Assembly (NCBI GenBank): GCA_963281255.1
Contig: OY725490.1
Location: forward strand, 248,001 to 312,000
Reading direction: 5' to 3'
Source of the DNA: Aphrocallistes beatrix
Taxonomy: Eukaryota > Porifera > Hexactinellida > Sceptrulophora > Aphrocallistidae
DNA: 64,000 nucleotides
This document shows positions 10,065 through 21,122 of the stretch, piece after piece. Every line of letters begins with the position of its first letter. Position 1 is the first letter of the stretch. The notes under the pieces are model-generated. The model searched no databases. It saw nothing but the letters and a program-made list of their open reading frames with translations, and was not told the DNA's origin. A program made the position numbers and the translations under genes.

Positions 10065-10943
10065 ATGGCCAGTATTATAGACTCCGTAGAAGAACATCCT
10101 GATTACCTTTTCGACCACTTAATAAGCCTCGATCCTAATGACGACATAGAAAACTCTTCTGGATATCTTGATTGTGTGGCTATAGATCCATTTACTGACA
10201 AGATTTATGTACTTATACTCAATTCCGTACAAGATTAAGGGAGGTTATTAACCTACTCTCAGTCCGGAGAGTGTCTGGGAGAGTTCTTACTCTTCGAAAT
10301 GGAGAAGTGCACTGCGTTGACAATGGCGATGCATAGAAACCATGCTTATATCGTTTCAGAACTATCCTGTTTCCATCATTTCGAAGTGACATATTTTGTT
10401 AGTCTTATTGATAGCAAGGATGCTAAAGGTTCTGGTATTGGAGAGTTCATGGGGCCTAGACAACTTGATATTTCTAATGAGGGAGATCTGTTCGTTGCTG
10501 ATTTCGGCAATGATCGTGTACAAATCCTGGATGGTAACCTTCAATACAAGAGACACATTTCCCACCACTCCATGTTAAAGCCATGTGATGTCAAACTGAC
10601 ACCAGATGAAGTTTATGTGTTAGGAGTTAGTCCAGAACAATGCACTTACTGCATCCACATATTCACTCACATGGGTGAGAAATTACGTTCTGTCGTCTTA
10701 AATGGAATCCCGAATAGTGTGCGATGTCGTGGATTTTGTATAGACACTTATGGAAACATTATTATAATTGATAGCGGAAATTCCCAAATCAAGTTCTTCA
10801 CAAAAGAAGGAAATGTCTTCGAAAAACTGGATTCATTTGGCGGAGGAAGCTCTAAGCCTCTATTCGGAGTAGCTTGGATGGGCAAACAGAAATTAGTTGT
10901 CATTTCTGGAGATTATTACTATAGCCTAGAAGTATATTTTTAA
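10065..10943 (+). pseudogene. NHL-d gene with one premature stop
   Basis: Single-exon NHL beta-propeller gene of the local family, 292 codons if read through. The start matches sisters (MASIIDSVEEHPDYLFDHL). The frame is intact except for TAA at codon 58 (10236-10238), where sisters read on into an SQSGE motif. Translation could restart at the ATG of 10299, but that would lose the first blade. NHL signature GDLFVADFGNDRVQILD at about residues 140-156. Closest paralogue is 59655-60560; the two also share 3' flanks and a GT10 gene downstream on the other strand. A strain variant or sequencing error is possible because only one codon is affected. Confidence 0.75.
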
Positions 10944-11523
10944 ATTTAATATTTTAACTGTCTAAATACCTCACATTTACTTGTATCAAACAGTTTATTA
11001 ATGTTTGTTTGTAGAATTAAGAAACATTTGTTTGCTCACATTGCATGGTAGGTGAATACAGTAGTTCTCAACCTTTCTAAACGTGATCACATTAGAACCT
11101 AAAAATAGGTAATTCTCATCGCATTTTACTGCCAACACAGCTATCACGTACGATACTTCTACGCTAGTTTCTCACAGGCACGAAGCTAGAGTAAGATGTA
11201 TTTCAGGAAGGACAAAGGCAGCGTCTATCAATTATCACGAACGCTTCTCAAATTTTTCATGGGGTGGCAATCGCCTCCCTCGTACCCCCCCGTAGCTAGG
11301 TGTCTGATATCCTATTGGCTGCGAAAAAGTAATTGCAGATTTCTCAAATACTCTCATTCTGAATTGAACCTCTGCAAGTAGTATCTTCAAAAGATGATAA
11401 TTTATTGTCCTATGATGCCCCATCTTTATTGGCAGTAGTCACGGTTAATATATGGTATTATGCTATTATATTTTGTCGATTTCGAACGTAAAACTTAAAT
11501 AACTAATTATAAATACAATCCTT

Positions 11524-11525
<2 letters not shown>
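10944..11525. other. NHL-d 3' flank, no gene seen
   Basis: Partly homologous to 60561-60780, so it belongs to the duplicated block. Nothing else recognised. Confidence 0.6.
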
Positions 11526-11567
<42 letters not shown>

Positions 11568-11570
<3 letters not shown>

Positions 11571-11722
11571 TCGACTCCGCTTAATAGGGCCACATCGGTC
11601 CGAGGACATTTTGTCCCGATTAAGTGGAGGACCCTATTAACCGAAAATATTTTGTATTAGCTTCTATGTGTGAGAGCTATTCCGGTCCTGCCAAAAGTGG
11701 CCCGATTAAGCGGAGTCGACTG
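11568..11722. mobile_element. pogo-like MITE, family A, shortened
   Basis: 155 bp with the CAGTCGACTCCGCTTAAT termini, TA on both sides, inserted at the end of a TA microsatellite. Confidence 0.85.
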
Positions 11723-11736
11723 TATATATATAAATT

Positions 11737-12312
11737 GAAGAAACTGCCAGGCGCAGAAAGATGATTTTTGGCATGAGTATTTTGACTATGGCACCACTGG
11801 GTTCTGATCTCAGCCGAAAATATCGAATCACCCTGGAATTATGACGTGCTACCTTTTTATAATTTAAATTTCAGTGTTCCGACTTTAAGTCATTTTAGGT
11901 GATAGAAAGCTGAATGAAATTTTGATAGAATATGTGTATTAATATGTCTCAAATATGATACAACTAAGTACCATCAAAAAATAATGGCTCATCATTCTGT
12001 TATAACGTCATCATTACACATCAAAAATTGAAAATTGATAAATTTTGTGATTTTTCGAGTGAGTTCGATTCTAACATTAATTAACAGTAGAATGCCCAGC
12101 ATTTATATGGCTTCAGCGCCATAGAAAATGGCTGGGAGACATCCGCGATATCGGGGACACTGTGTCCCCTCTGGGCATTCTACGGTTAAGACAGACGTGT
12201 TTAGAGATCTTATTTAATCAATGTGATCCTAGGCGTCCAAAGGGCGGCTCCTGCGGACACAAAGTGTCCGTCAGCCACGCAGCGCAAGCAAGCGAAGCGC
12301 GCTTGCTATATT
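11737..12312 (+). repeat. GGACACAAAGTGTCC repeat, full copy with insertion
   Basis: Head (CTGCCAGGCGCAGAAAG) to tail (AAGCGAAGCGCGCTTG), interrupted by the TTAA element at 12085-12185. Reverse full copy at 35682-36125. Confidence 0.65.
12085..12185. mobile_element. 101-bp TTAA-flanked MITE (piggyBac-like), copy 1
   Basis: TTAA at 12081-12084 and 12186-12189. Inverted ends CAGTAGAATGCCCAG and CCGTAGAATGCCCAG. A second copy of exactly the same length is at 54544-54644. Confidence 0.8.
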
Positions 12313-12663
12313 TATCCTCTAATTATAGCAGGATAGATTATCCATTTTTCATCCCATTTTCACCTGGAGAAAATTGATATTATACTTTTCAATGAATGTA
12401 CATTTGAAGAGGCTCAATTAATAGTAAGGAGAATTTCTGTTAACTTTTAATTGAGAAGTAACAACTAAGTGGCAGCTCTTTAGGAGGAGTGATTGTTCGA
12501 GGGCTAACTAATAGCTACTATTCAAGCATATATACAGGACATACATAATTTTCAAATCTCTAAACACTTGATGCTAAAATAGAGACTAATAATAGGCACA
12601 AGAGTGATATTCTACTTACAACTATCAACACAGACAAGAAAAGGCTGTTTCAGGAATCTCACA

Positions 12664-13938
12664 TCAAAAACTCCTCCCAAAATTCTTGAAACACTTCTTC
12701 CATGCGAGGAGACAGAGTAGAACTAAATTTAGCAGTATTGACATGTACAAATATATCCTGTATTCATTGGTAGTCAATTTATTCGCTACATGAGTATGTA
12801 GGTCAGTTTCTTCGTGGGTGGTCTCTAGATCTGGTTTGTCGGTTTTCACTTGAGTGGTCTCTAAGTCCAGTTTGGCGCCTTCTTCGTGGGTGGTCTCTAG
12901 GTCTAGTTTGTCGGTTTTCACTTGGGTGGTCTCTAGGTCCAGTTTGATGCCTTCTTCGTGGGTGGTCGGAGTCTCTGATTTGGCGCGTTGTCTGAGGTGG
13001 TCCCATTCTAAACCACGTTTCAACGCGTCCACATAGTAGCAGGAGCGACACTGGACAGATTCTGTCCACAGAACTCGGTTCTCTTCCTCAAACTTGGGAT
13101 CCAGTGGCTTCTTCTTCCATTCGAAGTAGCTGGCGTACAGTGTCTCGTTGTCGAGGAGCATTTTCAGATAGTTTGCCACCGCATATGGTCCATCAAACTC
13201 CGCCACATCGATGTAAGAACCAGGTGGCACAACTTCTGCCACTTCTCGTGTGCCCATCCATACAGGTAGCACTCCAGCTTCAAATGAGTGGTAGATTCTG
13301 TCAGTAATGAAACCAGGAGAATCCCCATTCTCGAATGCCAAGTGGAATTTGTAGTCATGAATCATCTCCGTTTTAGTGCAAGGCCTCGTGCCACATTGAG
13401 GCCACTCCGCGTTGTTGAGGCAGGAAGAAGGTGACACAACTCCGACCACTTCAGCGATTGCGTTCACATAGGCATTGCGGTTATTCATGGCTCCACAATT
13501 TCTTGCCACAAAAGTGGCTTTCGGTTGAGCTTGTGGTGACACTTCAATTAATCGCAACCTATTCAGATCTCCTCCTGGACGTAAGAGCCACGGAATGTCA
13601 GAATGCCTGTAGAGGAAACTGGTTCCGTGGAAATGATGCTTTAGAAACTCATGTTTCATCAGAGGGTAATAATGTGTCGGTTCATGTCCACCAATCAGTC
13701 GGAATGGAGCAGATGGCGGAGTGGCAATCGCATCTCTCACATAGCCATCAGTCATAACAATGAAGAATTCGGCATCCGGGCTACTAGGATTGCCAGAAAA
13801 CTGACACGGAATCTCACAACTTCCATCGAAACTGTGGTTGAAACCATTCAATAATTCGGGAATAATTTTAATGACGATCGCCGAGTTTGGAGCAGAAAAT
13901 AGAATTAGAACGAACGTGAGTATCACCACTAATCCCAT
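12664..13938 (-). CDS. GT10 family (alpha-1,3-fucosyltransferase-like), membrane protein
   Basis: 424 residues, single exon. Expected role: transfer of fucose from GDP-fucose to N-acetylglucosamine-containing glycans in the secretory pathway. Residues 1-20 are a signal sequence (MGLVVILTFVLILFSAPNSA). The catalytic region spans about 55-310, with the acceptor-side ARNCGAMNNRNAYV (about 145-158) and the GDP-fucose motif FENGDSPGFITDR (202-214) followed by EAGVLPVWMG. Residues about 324-377 are a Thr/Glu-rich stalk of 24-residue repeats (LDLETTHEEGAK / LDLETTQVKTDK). A C-terminal membrane segment lies at about 394-413 with a short basic tail. Most known members are type II with an N-terminal anchor, so this layout is unusual. 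It is the only intact copy; remnants lie at 23521, 36665, 40125, 49255 and 60990. Exact substrate unknown. Confidence 0.85.
   Translation of the reverse strand: MGLVVILTFVLILFSAPNSAIVIKIIPELLNGFNHSFDGSCEIPCQFSGNPSSPDAEFFIVMTDGYVRDAIATPPSAPFRLIGGHEPTHYYPLMKHEFLKHHFHGTSFLYRHSDIPWLLRPGGDLNRLRLIEVSPQAQPKATFVARNCGAMNNRNAYVNAIAEVVGVVSPSSCLNNAEWPQCGTRPCTKTEMIHDYKFHLAFENGDSPGFITDRIYHSFEAGVLPVWMGTREVAEVVPPGSYIDVAEFDGPYAVANYLKMLLDNETLYASYFEWKKKPLDPKFEEENRVLWTESVQCRSCYYVDALKRGLEWDHLRQRAKSETPTTHEEGIKLDLETTQVKTDKLDLETTHEEGAKLDLETTQVKTDKPDLETTHEETDLHTHVANKLTTNEYRIYLYMSILLNLVLLCLLAWKKCFKNFGRSF
12820..12975 (-). repeat. coding tandem repeat in the GT10 stalk
   Basis: 72-bp unit repeated a little over twice, encoding alternating LDLETTHEEG and LDLETTQVKTDK. 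Likely length-polymorphic. Confidence 0.8.
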
Positions 13939-14330
13939 TGTTACGCAGTCAATTAGAACCAGGTAATAATAGAATGACGCTGACTTATGTATGATAATAC
14001 AATGTTAGAATACAATTTAGAATGAACTCTCTCTAGGCATTAGCTATACACTACATGCACTAGTGGATACGCATATTTCATTTATCAACTTGATGGCATT
14101 TTAGTATAGCCATATAGTATCTATGCACTAGTAAGTTATATAACGCATTTTACTTAACAACTTGAGCATTCTAGCAATTAAGTATACATTACTCCAATGG
14201 ACTTTATGAAATTCTCACATTACAATATCTATACACTCATCTTAAAATTTCATGTAATACATATATTATATTCAATATTCATTGACTATTGTCATTTTCT
14301 ATGTAAATTCTCACATTTGTTCATTAGAGA
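13939..14330. other. intergenic, GT10 5' side and NHL fragment promoter
   Basis: AT-rich. TTCTCACATTACAA at 14212-14225 is a diverged copy of the NHL promoter box. Nothing else seen. Confidence 0.5.
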
Positions 14331-14336
14331 GTTAGT

Positions 14337-14449
14337 ATGGACTCTACAGTAGGAGATCCTGAGTATATTTTCGATCTCTCAAGACGCATAGAGATTCATG
14401 ACGCAAAAACGAATACACTTGTTGAGCCTCTTAGAACAACGCTGACAGC
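14337..14449 (+). pseudogene. NHL-a N-terminal fragment
   Basis: Encodes an N-terminus like the NHL-a genes (DPEYIFDLSRRIEIHDAKTN); family homology then stops near 14423. A 553-bp hAT-type element follows at 14458. Same fragment, with an extra stop, at 37081. Confidence 0.75.
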
Positions 14450-14457
14450 CACTACAC

Positions 14458-15010
14458 CAGGAGTTCTTAACCGTGGGGTAAATAGAAATATCACAGAACA
14501 AGACCACAGGAAGAAATTCAACTATACACACCAAATATATTTATAAAATTGTATATTACTGATTTAATTTTTAAAATAGCAACCTAGATTCCCATATTTT
14601 TCAACAATCTTGGTTGCTGATTAGAAATCCAGCTATTAATTTATCGTGAGTCTAAGCGACTTTTCAACAAATTATTTTCTTCCATTTCCTTCCATTTGCA
14701 AATCATAATTAATATTCCGAAGGAGAGAAATTAAGACGATTTCTACTTTCAGGTTGGATTTGATTTCGCAGTTTGGGAGTTATTGATTGACCTAAATTCA
14801 TTTTTGCTTTATAATCAGACTAATGTCCCGTCAATTGGGTTGATTTAGAAAATTTCAAAATCACTCCATTGACCGAACCTTAACCTGAATACATTATTTA
14901 TAAACCGTTTCCATTCTTAAACATGCCTTTTTTTGCTCTCCCAGTAAATTGTCTGGGGTAAATGAACCTTTCTCACCAGGTCAAGGGATGAAAAAGGTTA
15001 AGAACCTCTG
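14458..15010. mobile_element. hAT-type non-autonomous element
   Basis: Ends CAGGAGTTCTTAACC and CAGAGGTTCTTAACC (inverted). Perfect 8-bp duplication CACTACAC at 14450-14457 and 15011-15018. Shorter copies in the same position at 37200-37423 and, right end only, near 47076: the insertion is older than the block duplications. Confidence 0.9.
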
Positions 15011-15084
15011 CACTACACTGATGAGACAACAATATTGTAAGATAAAAATAAAATAAAGTTAGCACAACTCCATAAGGTATTGGC

Positions 15085-16148
15085 ATAGCCTACTCTAATA
15101 ATGCCTCACAGTAGACTGAAAATCATGGACTAGGGATGAAGTAATAGCCGAATGGATTAATACACGATTAGCCTGAAATCGTTAACCATGCAGAATAGGC
15201 ATTAAGAATGTATTACCAGCATATATAAACATGATATCAAAGTACATATATCCGTTGGAAAAATTTCGATTAGTCATCATATCATTGCGCAACAGGTCAT
15301 TCTAAGGACAATTTTAGCGATTTTATATGCTGTTTTAACCCTATTTCTAAACGGTATTAAGGTGTGATTTTTGTGTAGAACCAAGATTAGTACGAGTTGA
15401 TTTGAAAAATTTGGAATTTTTCAATGGAATGTTGCTACATTCCTGCGCTGCTATGGTAAAGCATTTTGGTCAGTTTGGGCCATTTCGTGCAAACTGTAGT
15501 AGCTAGATCTTCAAATTTGATCGTGTTTGATAGGCAATGGCCTACTTCCTATTAAGTGTTAATACAACTTGAACTTCTAAATTCAACGAGTTTTGAGTTA
15601 TGGGTTGTTTTAAGAATGTGACCAAAACACTAAATTGTCTCATAACTCTATAGTCTGTGAATTTAGAAGTTTAAATTGTATTATTAACTAATAGGAAGTA
15701 GCCAATTGCCTATCAAATAAAATCAAATTTGAAGACCTAGTTCTTACAGTTTGCAGGATATGGCCCAAACTGACCAAAATGCATTACCATAGCAACGCAG
15801 GAATGTAGCAACATTCCATTGAAAAATTCCAAATTTTTCAAATCAACTCGTACTAATCTTGGTTCTACACAAAAATCACACCTTAATATAATTTAGAAAT
15901 AGGGTTAAAACAGCTTAGAAAATTGCCAAAATCGTGCTTAAAATGGCCTGTTGCGCAATGATATGATGACGAATCGAAATTTTGACAACGGATATATGTT
16001 ATTTGATGCCATGTTTATATATGCTGGTAATACATTCTTAATGGCTATCCTACATGGTTGACGACTTTAGGCTAATCGTGTATTAATCCATTCGGCTATT
16101 ACCGCATCCTTGGTTATTTTACTGTGAGGCATTATTAGAGTAGGCTAT
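15085..16148. mobile_element. MULE-like long inverted-repeat element
   Basis: 1064 bp, two arms of about 500 bp meeting near 15610, ends ATAGCCTACTC and GAGTAGGCTAT. Perfect 9-bp duplication GGTATTGGC at 15076-15084 and 16149-16157. The duplicated blocks at 37480 and 47140 have the unoccupied site. Long arms plus a 9-bp duplication fit Mutator-like elements. No transposase frame inside. Confidence 0.85.
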
Positions 16149-16274
16149 GGTATTGGCTATATTTACCATATACACTAGTTCCTCGTAGATGTCTATTTAC
16201 CTAACAACTTGGACCTTCGTAGCTCACGCTCCCATATCTTGTATTCATAATTCGTTGGATGATCTAAGTTCAGA

Positions 16275-16445
16275 AGTCCCGCTTTTATCACTCTTCTATT
16301 GGGATAATTGTCTTAAGTGTCGTGTTTTTAGATGAAAATTCTGTATTATGTCACGCATTTTGGGATTCCATTTATAATGATTTTCTGTGCGTCCCATCAT
16401 GTCTCTGTAATTCATCGTCGCGTCCCGCTTTTGTCATGGATCAGT
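16275..16445 (+). mobile_element. GTCCCGC-repeat element in block A
   Basis: Diverged copy preceding NHL-a; the same position is occupied at 37703-37880, 47272-47440 and 62090-62275. Confidence 0.65.
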
Positions 16446-16591
16446 CAATTTACAAGGAAAAACGATATCTCAACTGCTAATACAGAGTATTCCAACATGT
16501 ACATAGATATTATATTTCACTTTTTTTTTCTTAATGTATCTAGCATCTTAACATAGGTACATTACTCTAATGGACTATGTATATATATATA

Positions 16592-16779
16592 CAGTCGACT
16601 CCGCTTAATAGGGTCACTGTTTAATCGGGTCAACCGCTTAATTGGGCCACATTTGGCAGGACCGGAATAGCTCTCACACATAGAAGCTAATACTAAATAT
16701 TTTCGGTTAATAGGGTTCTCCGCTTAATCGGGGCAAAATGTTCTCTGACCGATGTGGCCCTATTAAGCGGAGTCGACTG
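16592..16779. mobile_element. pogo-like MITE, family A, next to an NHL promoter
   Basis: 188 bp with TA on both sides, ends 8 bp before the TTCTCAAATTACAA box of the gene at 16911. Confidence 0.88.
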
Positions 16780-16786
16780 TATATAA

Positions 16787-16824
16787 TTCTCAAATTACAA
16801 AATTAATGCATTCATCTATAAATA
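16787..16824 (+). promoter_or_regulatory. NHL-a core promoter
   Basis: Box 16787-16800 (TTCTCAAATTACAA), TATAAATA 16817-16824, 94 bp before the ATG. Confidence 0.65.
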
Positions 16825-16910
16825 AAAACCCATGCGATATACTTTATTCAAAATCCACTAACTAACAATTAACTTTTCAAGTAAATACTCACAGATATTT
16901 GTTAGCAGAG

Positions 16911-17783
16911 ATGGCCAGCCTCATAGACTCTATAGCAGAAGATCCTGAATATCTTTTTAATCACTCAAAATGCATAGAGATTTATGACGCACAAATTAAT
17001 CTTCTTTATGGGGCTCGTTGTGTAGCCATTGATCCGTTGACTGACCAAATTTATGTCATTTCAGTGAATGAAGTAGTCGGAAAAGAAACTCTGTTGATCT
17101 GCTCTCAGTCTGGAGAGTTGCTAAGATCGTTCTCACATGAGAAGATGAAGCACACTCATGGTATGGCGATACATAAGAACAATGTCTATATCATTTCATG
17201 GCAATCTTCCTTTCTTCATTTCAAAGTAGCAGATTCTATGAGTCTCATTCGTAGCAAGAATGATAGAGGCTCTGGTATTGGAGAGTTCATGGGACCTAGA
17301 CAACTTGATATTTCTAAAGAGGGAGATCTATTCGTTGCTGATTTCGCCAATAATCGTGTACAAATCCTGGATGGCAACCTTCAATACAAGAGACACATTT
17401 CCCACCACTCCATGTTAAAGCCATGTGATGTCAAACTGACACCAGATGAGGTTTATGTGTTAGGAGATAGTCCAGAACAATCCACTCACTGCATCTACAT
17501 TTTCACTCACATGGGTGAGAAATTACGTTCTTTCATCTTAAATGTGAAACCGTATAGTCTGAGTTATGGATTTTGTGTAGACACTTATGGAAACGTTGTT
17601 ATATTTGAAAGCGGAAATTCCCAAATCAAGTTCTTCACAAAAGTAGGAATTCTCTTCCAAACAATGGACACAGTACCTGATATATCGGGTTATTATAAGT
17701 CTTTAGCTGGAGTAGCTTGGATGACTAATCAGAAATTAGTAGTTGTATCTGAGAATATGTTCGAAATATATTCTCAATTTTAG
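16911..17783 (+). CDS. NHL-a beta-propeller protein, intact
   Basis: 290 residues, one exon, start MASLIDSIAEDPEYLFNHSK chosen because all sisters start here (an upstream in-frame TTG is not a eukaryotic start). Six NHL-type blades by eye at about 35-75, 82-115, 128-158, 168-205, 217-250 and 265-290. Hallmark GDLFVADFANNRVQILD at 138-154 and GNVVIFESGNSQIKFF at about 227-242. No RING, B-box, coiled coil, signal peptide or membrane segment, so the protein should be a small soluble propeller, a fold that usually binds proteins or RNA. Near-identical to 38154-39026 and 47717-48592. Function unknown. Confidence 0.85.
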   Translation: MASLIDSIAEDPEYLFNHSKCIEIYDAQINLLYGARCVAIDPLTDQIYVISVNEVVGKETLLICSQSGELLRSFSHEKMKHTHGMAIHKNNVYIISWQSSFLHFKVADSMSLIRSKNDRGSGIGEFMGPRQLDISKEGDLFVADFANNRVQILDGNLQYKRHISHHSMLKPCDVKLTPDEVYVLGDSPEQSTHCIYIFTHMGEKLRSFILNVKPYSLSYGFCVDTYGNVVIFESGNSQIKFFTKVGILFQTMDTVPDISGYYKSLAGVAWMTNQKLVVVSENMFEIYSQF

Positions 17784-17861
17784 TACATTTGAATTGTTTA
17801 AATATCTCATACGTATTCATCTTCTCGGATGAGATTCGGATGAGTACTTAAGGCCAAGGAA

Positions 17862-18048
17862 TTATCTAGGAGCGCGAGACGCTCCTTTAGGCGTATGACT
17901 TTAAGCTGCAAAGTGTTTAGGAGCGTAAAAATTCAGAAAAATACCCAATTTACCAAATATTATAATGTCATTTAGCGATTTAGGCGTATGAAAATTTAGA
18001 AATTTTAGATTAGGAGCGTATCTCTGGAAGGCTGTATAATACCCTGCT
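17862..18048. repeat. GGAGCG dispersed repeat, copy 2
   Basis: Homologous to 4222-4420; includes GGAGCGCGAGACGCTCC, a short hairpin. Confidence 0.7.
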
Positions 18049-18099
18049 TAAGGCAACCCCGCGCATACTGATGAATTATTGTCCAGTCCAAATAAGAGC

Positions 18100-20660
18100 G
18101 TACACCATGTAATAACATTCTTTCTTGGCGCAGAATTTATCTTATAATTAGTTGCTAAGTTTTTAGATTAGTTAACTATTATGCAATGGAGAGCTAGACA
18201 AAGTATTGAAACATTCTGATTGCATTGCTGTTATCCAATTTGATAATATAATCAATAAACCACATATCACTCGTGCAATCCATAGCGACATAATGCAAGG
18301 AAGAAATTATACATGAATGAATAGTCTTATATATTAAAACATAATCTATAGTAACGAGACATTAGTGGAGACTGCACTTAAGTTATAAATTCTCTATTGT
18401 GTGCTGATCAGATAACTTATGCATGGGTGCTCACTATAACAAGATAGTTGCATAGGATTTAGAGTACTTTAGTTGAAATTATAGGAACAATATATTTCAG
18501 AGATTTCATTGGTCAGGAAATCACAGATGAAACTGAAATATAGCTTATCGCAGTGATAAAATGACTTACATATAATAATTTTGCCAACGGGAATCTGCAC
18601 TTGCGTACATGCCAACCAGAATTGCACGCGGGCCGACTTTTCTTATCGACCCACGGGCCGTGCGGGCCGAATATAATAGTTTGCGGGTTCCGCGGGCCGG
18701 AAATCTTGGCAGGACTCCCCGCGATGACAACCGAGACGACGTTTTTAATTGTCACGAGGTACCAATTAAGGAATACTTACGTAAATGGAACTTTGTTAGT
18801 TTCCACTTATTTGCGTTTGTAGAAACTCACTCCCATAAAAGGATTCCCTAAGTGTAGTATACTTATTATGTTTATAGATAGTAACTTACAAAGCGGGCCA
18901 AAAATATTTGTGTGGGATTCTTGCGGGGCTTGTGCCTGGCTGCGGTTTCGTTTTTGTGTAAAGTCCTGTCTTTACTGCACCTCTAAGAATAGGAGATGCC
19001 TTAGGTCGCGATCGGTGGCGAACGTACATCAGTTCAAATTCGATTGGACCAAATCGCACCATATTTGGGCCAGATATTCCTTATACTTAATCTTTATCTA
19101 GGTTTGTCGACCAACTTTTTAAACGACTTTGTGATTGGTATCTTCTCAAGTCAAATTATTAGATTATGGCAGCCAAAATTCCTATCGCCAAAGCACCTAA
19201 AAGAGGCGATCATGTCATCAATAATGGAGCGTTGAAAATTTAAGAAGATATCATCGATCAATTCTTAGCCAAAAATTCCGAAACCTTTAAGGGAAAAAAC
19301 TTCGACGATTTAGAATTAGCTGGTTTCATCCCATACTGCAGTGAGTTGTACACATCGCACGAGCGACCACTACGTCTAGATCTATTAGAAGAGATTGAGG
19401 AAAAAATGGTTGTCCACAAACCAAAGAGCGGTGTATCCAGTGATTCTAATTCAGAAAATTTTGGCAAAACCAATGAGCCTTTGAAAAAAAAAATTTTAGA
19501 TGTAATGCAAACAATGTTCAATTATTTGATAACAAATGGCGAGTTACAGAATTCCGGGGAATTAGAAGAAATGACTGAAGCTATATCAGAAATTATCTAC
19601 GACCCTAAGTACAACACAAAAGATGAACCATTCTACCTAGACAATGATGCTCGAGGGGAATATTTAAAAAAGAGTGGAACCACAAAGGAAAAGAATGCAA
19701 GAGCAGATAAAGTGAAGGATTGCAAAGATGAGGTTGAAAAGATGTTTAAGCAATTGAACCCCCAACACTCTTGGTAATTGGGTAACCGAGATAGCTACGA
19801 GATAGCCAAAAATATTAAATCTGCTGGTAAACTAGATCCTCATCTTAAACTAGTTCCTTACGATACTAAGAAACATCTCAATGAGGAAAGTCTCGACGAA
19901 TTCTCAATAAAGCCTGGATATCAAGATGGATATGGAGATCTGTGGATAGGAGTTGCTAACACGAAGTCGGGACAAATTCCAGGGAAGATTCAAGAGGATA
20001 AAGGCAATGGATATATTTGTTATTATTCCGATGAGAAAAATGCTTGTAAAACAAAAGACTTCAACTTCATTGCTTCGCCTGGAGCGAGATGTGTCAAATC
20101 GAAGGACGAGGCTCCAGAAACAGCACTTCAATTCGGCAAACACTACGTTCCGATTGCCAAGACTCAATACGGAAGGATTCCTGGGGAAACGACTGATGGT
20201 CATACTTGCTTTTACCCTTATAAGGGCAAAACCCTATTATCAACAGAGGATTTCTATTGGGTGGTTTTTAAACACAAGAATTAAATGGCAGGAACTCGCT
20301 GTTCTACTGGGGTTGTCTCTATGAACAATTCTTTCAGTATGTTTTGTTAGTTTTGCATGCAAGCTTTGTTGATTTACACAAATTGTTGGGGAGGAAGTTT
20401 CGGGAGATTGCGTATCCATTACATACTTTGATAATATAGATTGATTTGGAATCCCGTTAGATGCATATTAATTCTTTCACAATGATATATCATACTGATG
20501 TGATGGACGCAGGCTAAAACGACCACAAACAAAAAAGTCGCAGCGACATTGTACAACCTTTTGTTTTGATATATTCAGTATATTAGGTTCGCAAGTTTAA
20601 TCCTTGGTATTATCTAGTATTTATACGTTTTTCCTGGATTCCTGGGGATACGACTGCCAA
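18100..20660 (+). repeat. segmental duplication carrying the DM9 gene, copy 1
   Basis: Matches about 52010-54890 at high identity through the DM9 5' flank, gene and 3' flank. A shorter partial copy is at 42830-43024 plus 45710-46390. Confidence 0.85.
19166..20284 (+). pseudogene. DM9-repeat gene with two in-frame stops
   Basis: Same start, end and length (1119 bp) as the intact gene at 53153-54271, but TAA replaces a Gln codon at codon 26 (19241-19243) and a second TAA lies at 19775-19777. Around the second stop about 40 bp differ strongly from the sister without net length change. Both DM9 repeats at the C-terminus are well preserved (GQIPGKIQEDKG, GRIPGETTDGHT), suggesting recent inactivation, or production of a shorter protein from an internal start. 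Confidence 0.8.
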
Positions 20661-21122
20661 TTAAGTAAAATATATAAAGAATTATTTTAGAACTGTAATA
20701 TGAATATCTCGCAAAAGCATAATTCTCATAGTCATGAGCTGAAAAATTTCATTATAATCCCTCGAACAATTGTTGAGTATATCATTTGTGAAGAGAACTA
20801 TTCAATCTGCTTCGAGATACTTTCATAATTCAAGAAAGAGCGTTTTATTGACAATTATTTCCTAGAATTTGCTTTCATGAGATCCTAGGATCTATTAACT
20901 CACATCTCCAAAGCACAAAATTTCAAAGAATTATATACTGACAGAACAATTACGAACGATAATTCCACCTTAGTCTTCCCTTTTTATGCGAAAAAATGAC
21001 TACTGAATTCTTGGATTCTGAATTGTGTATTGAATCTTTAATAGCGTCACTAAATCGCTATATTTTTTATATGGAACAATCAATATGGTTCCTTATTACT
21101 TTTACGTTGTATTTGTTCTTGA
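20285..21122. other. DM9 3' flank and AT-rich spacer
   Basis: 20285-20660 is the duplicated 3' flank (matches after 54271). From 20660 to 21122 I see nothing. Confidence 0.6.

Noticed and set aside
13104..13757. Plus-strand frames over the GT10 gene
   Set aside because: Antisense shadows of the GT10 coding frame.
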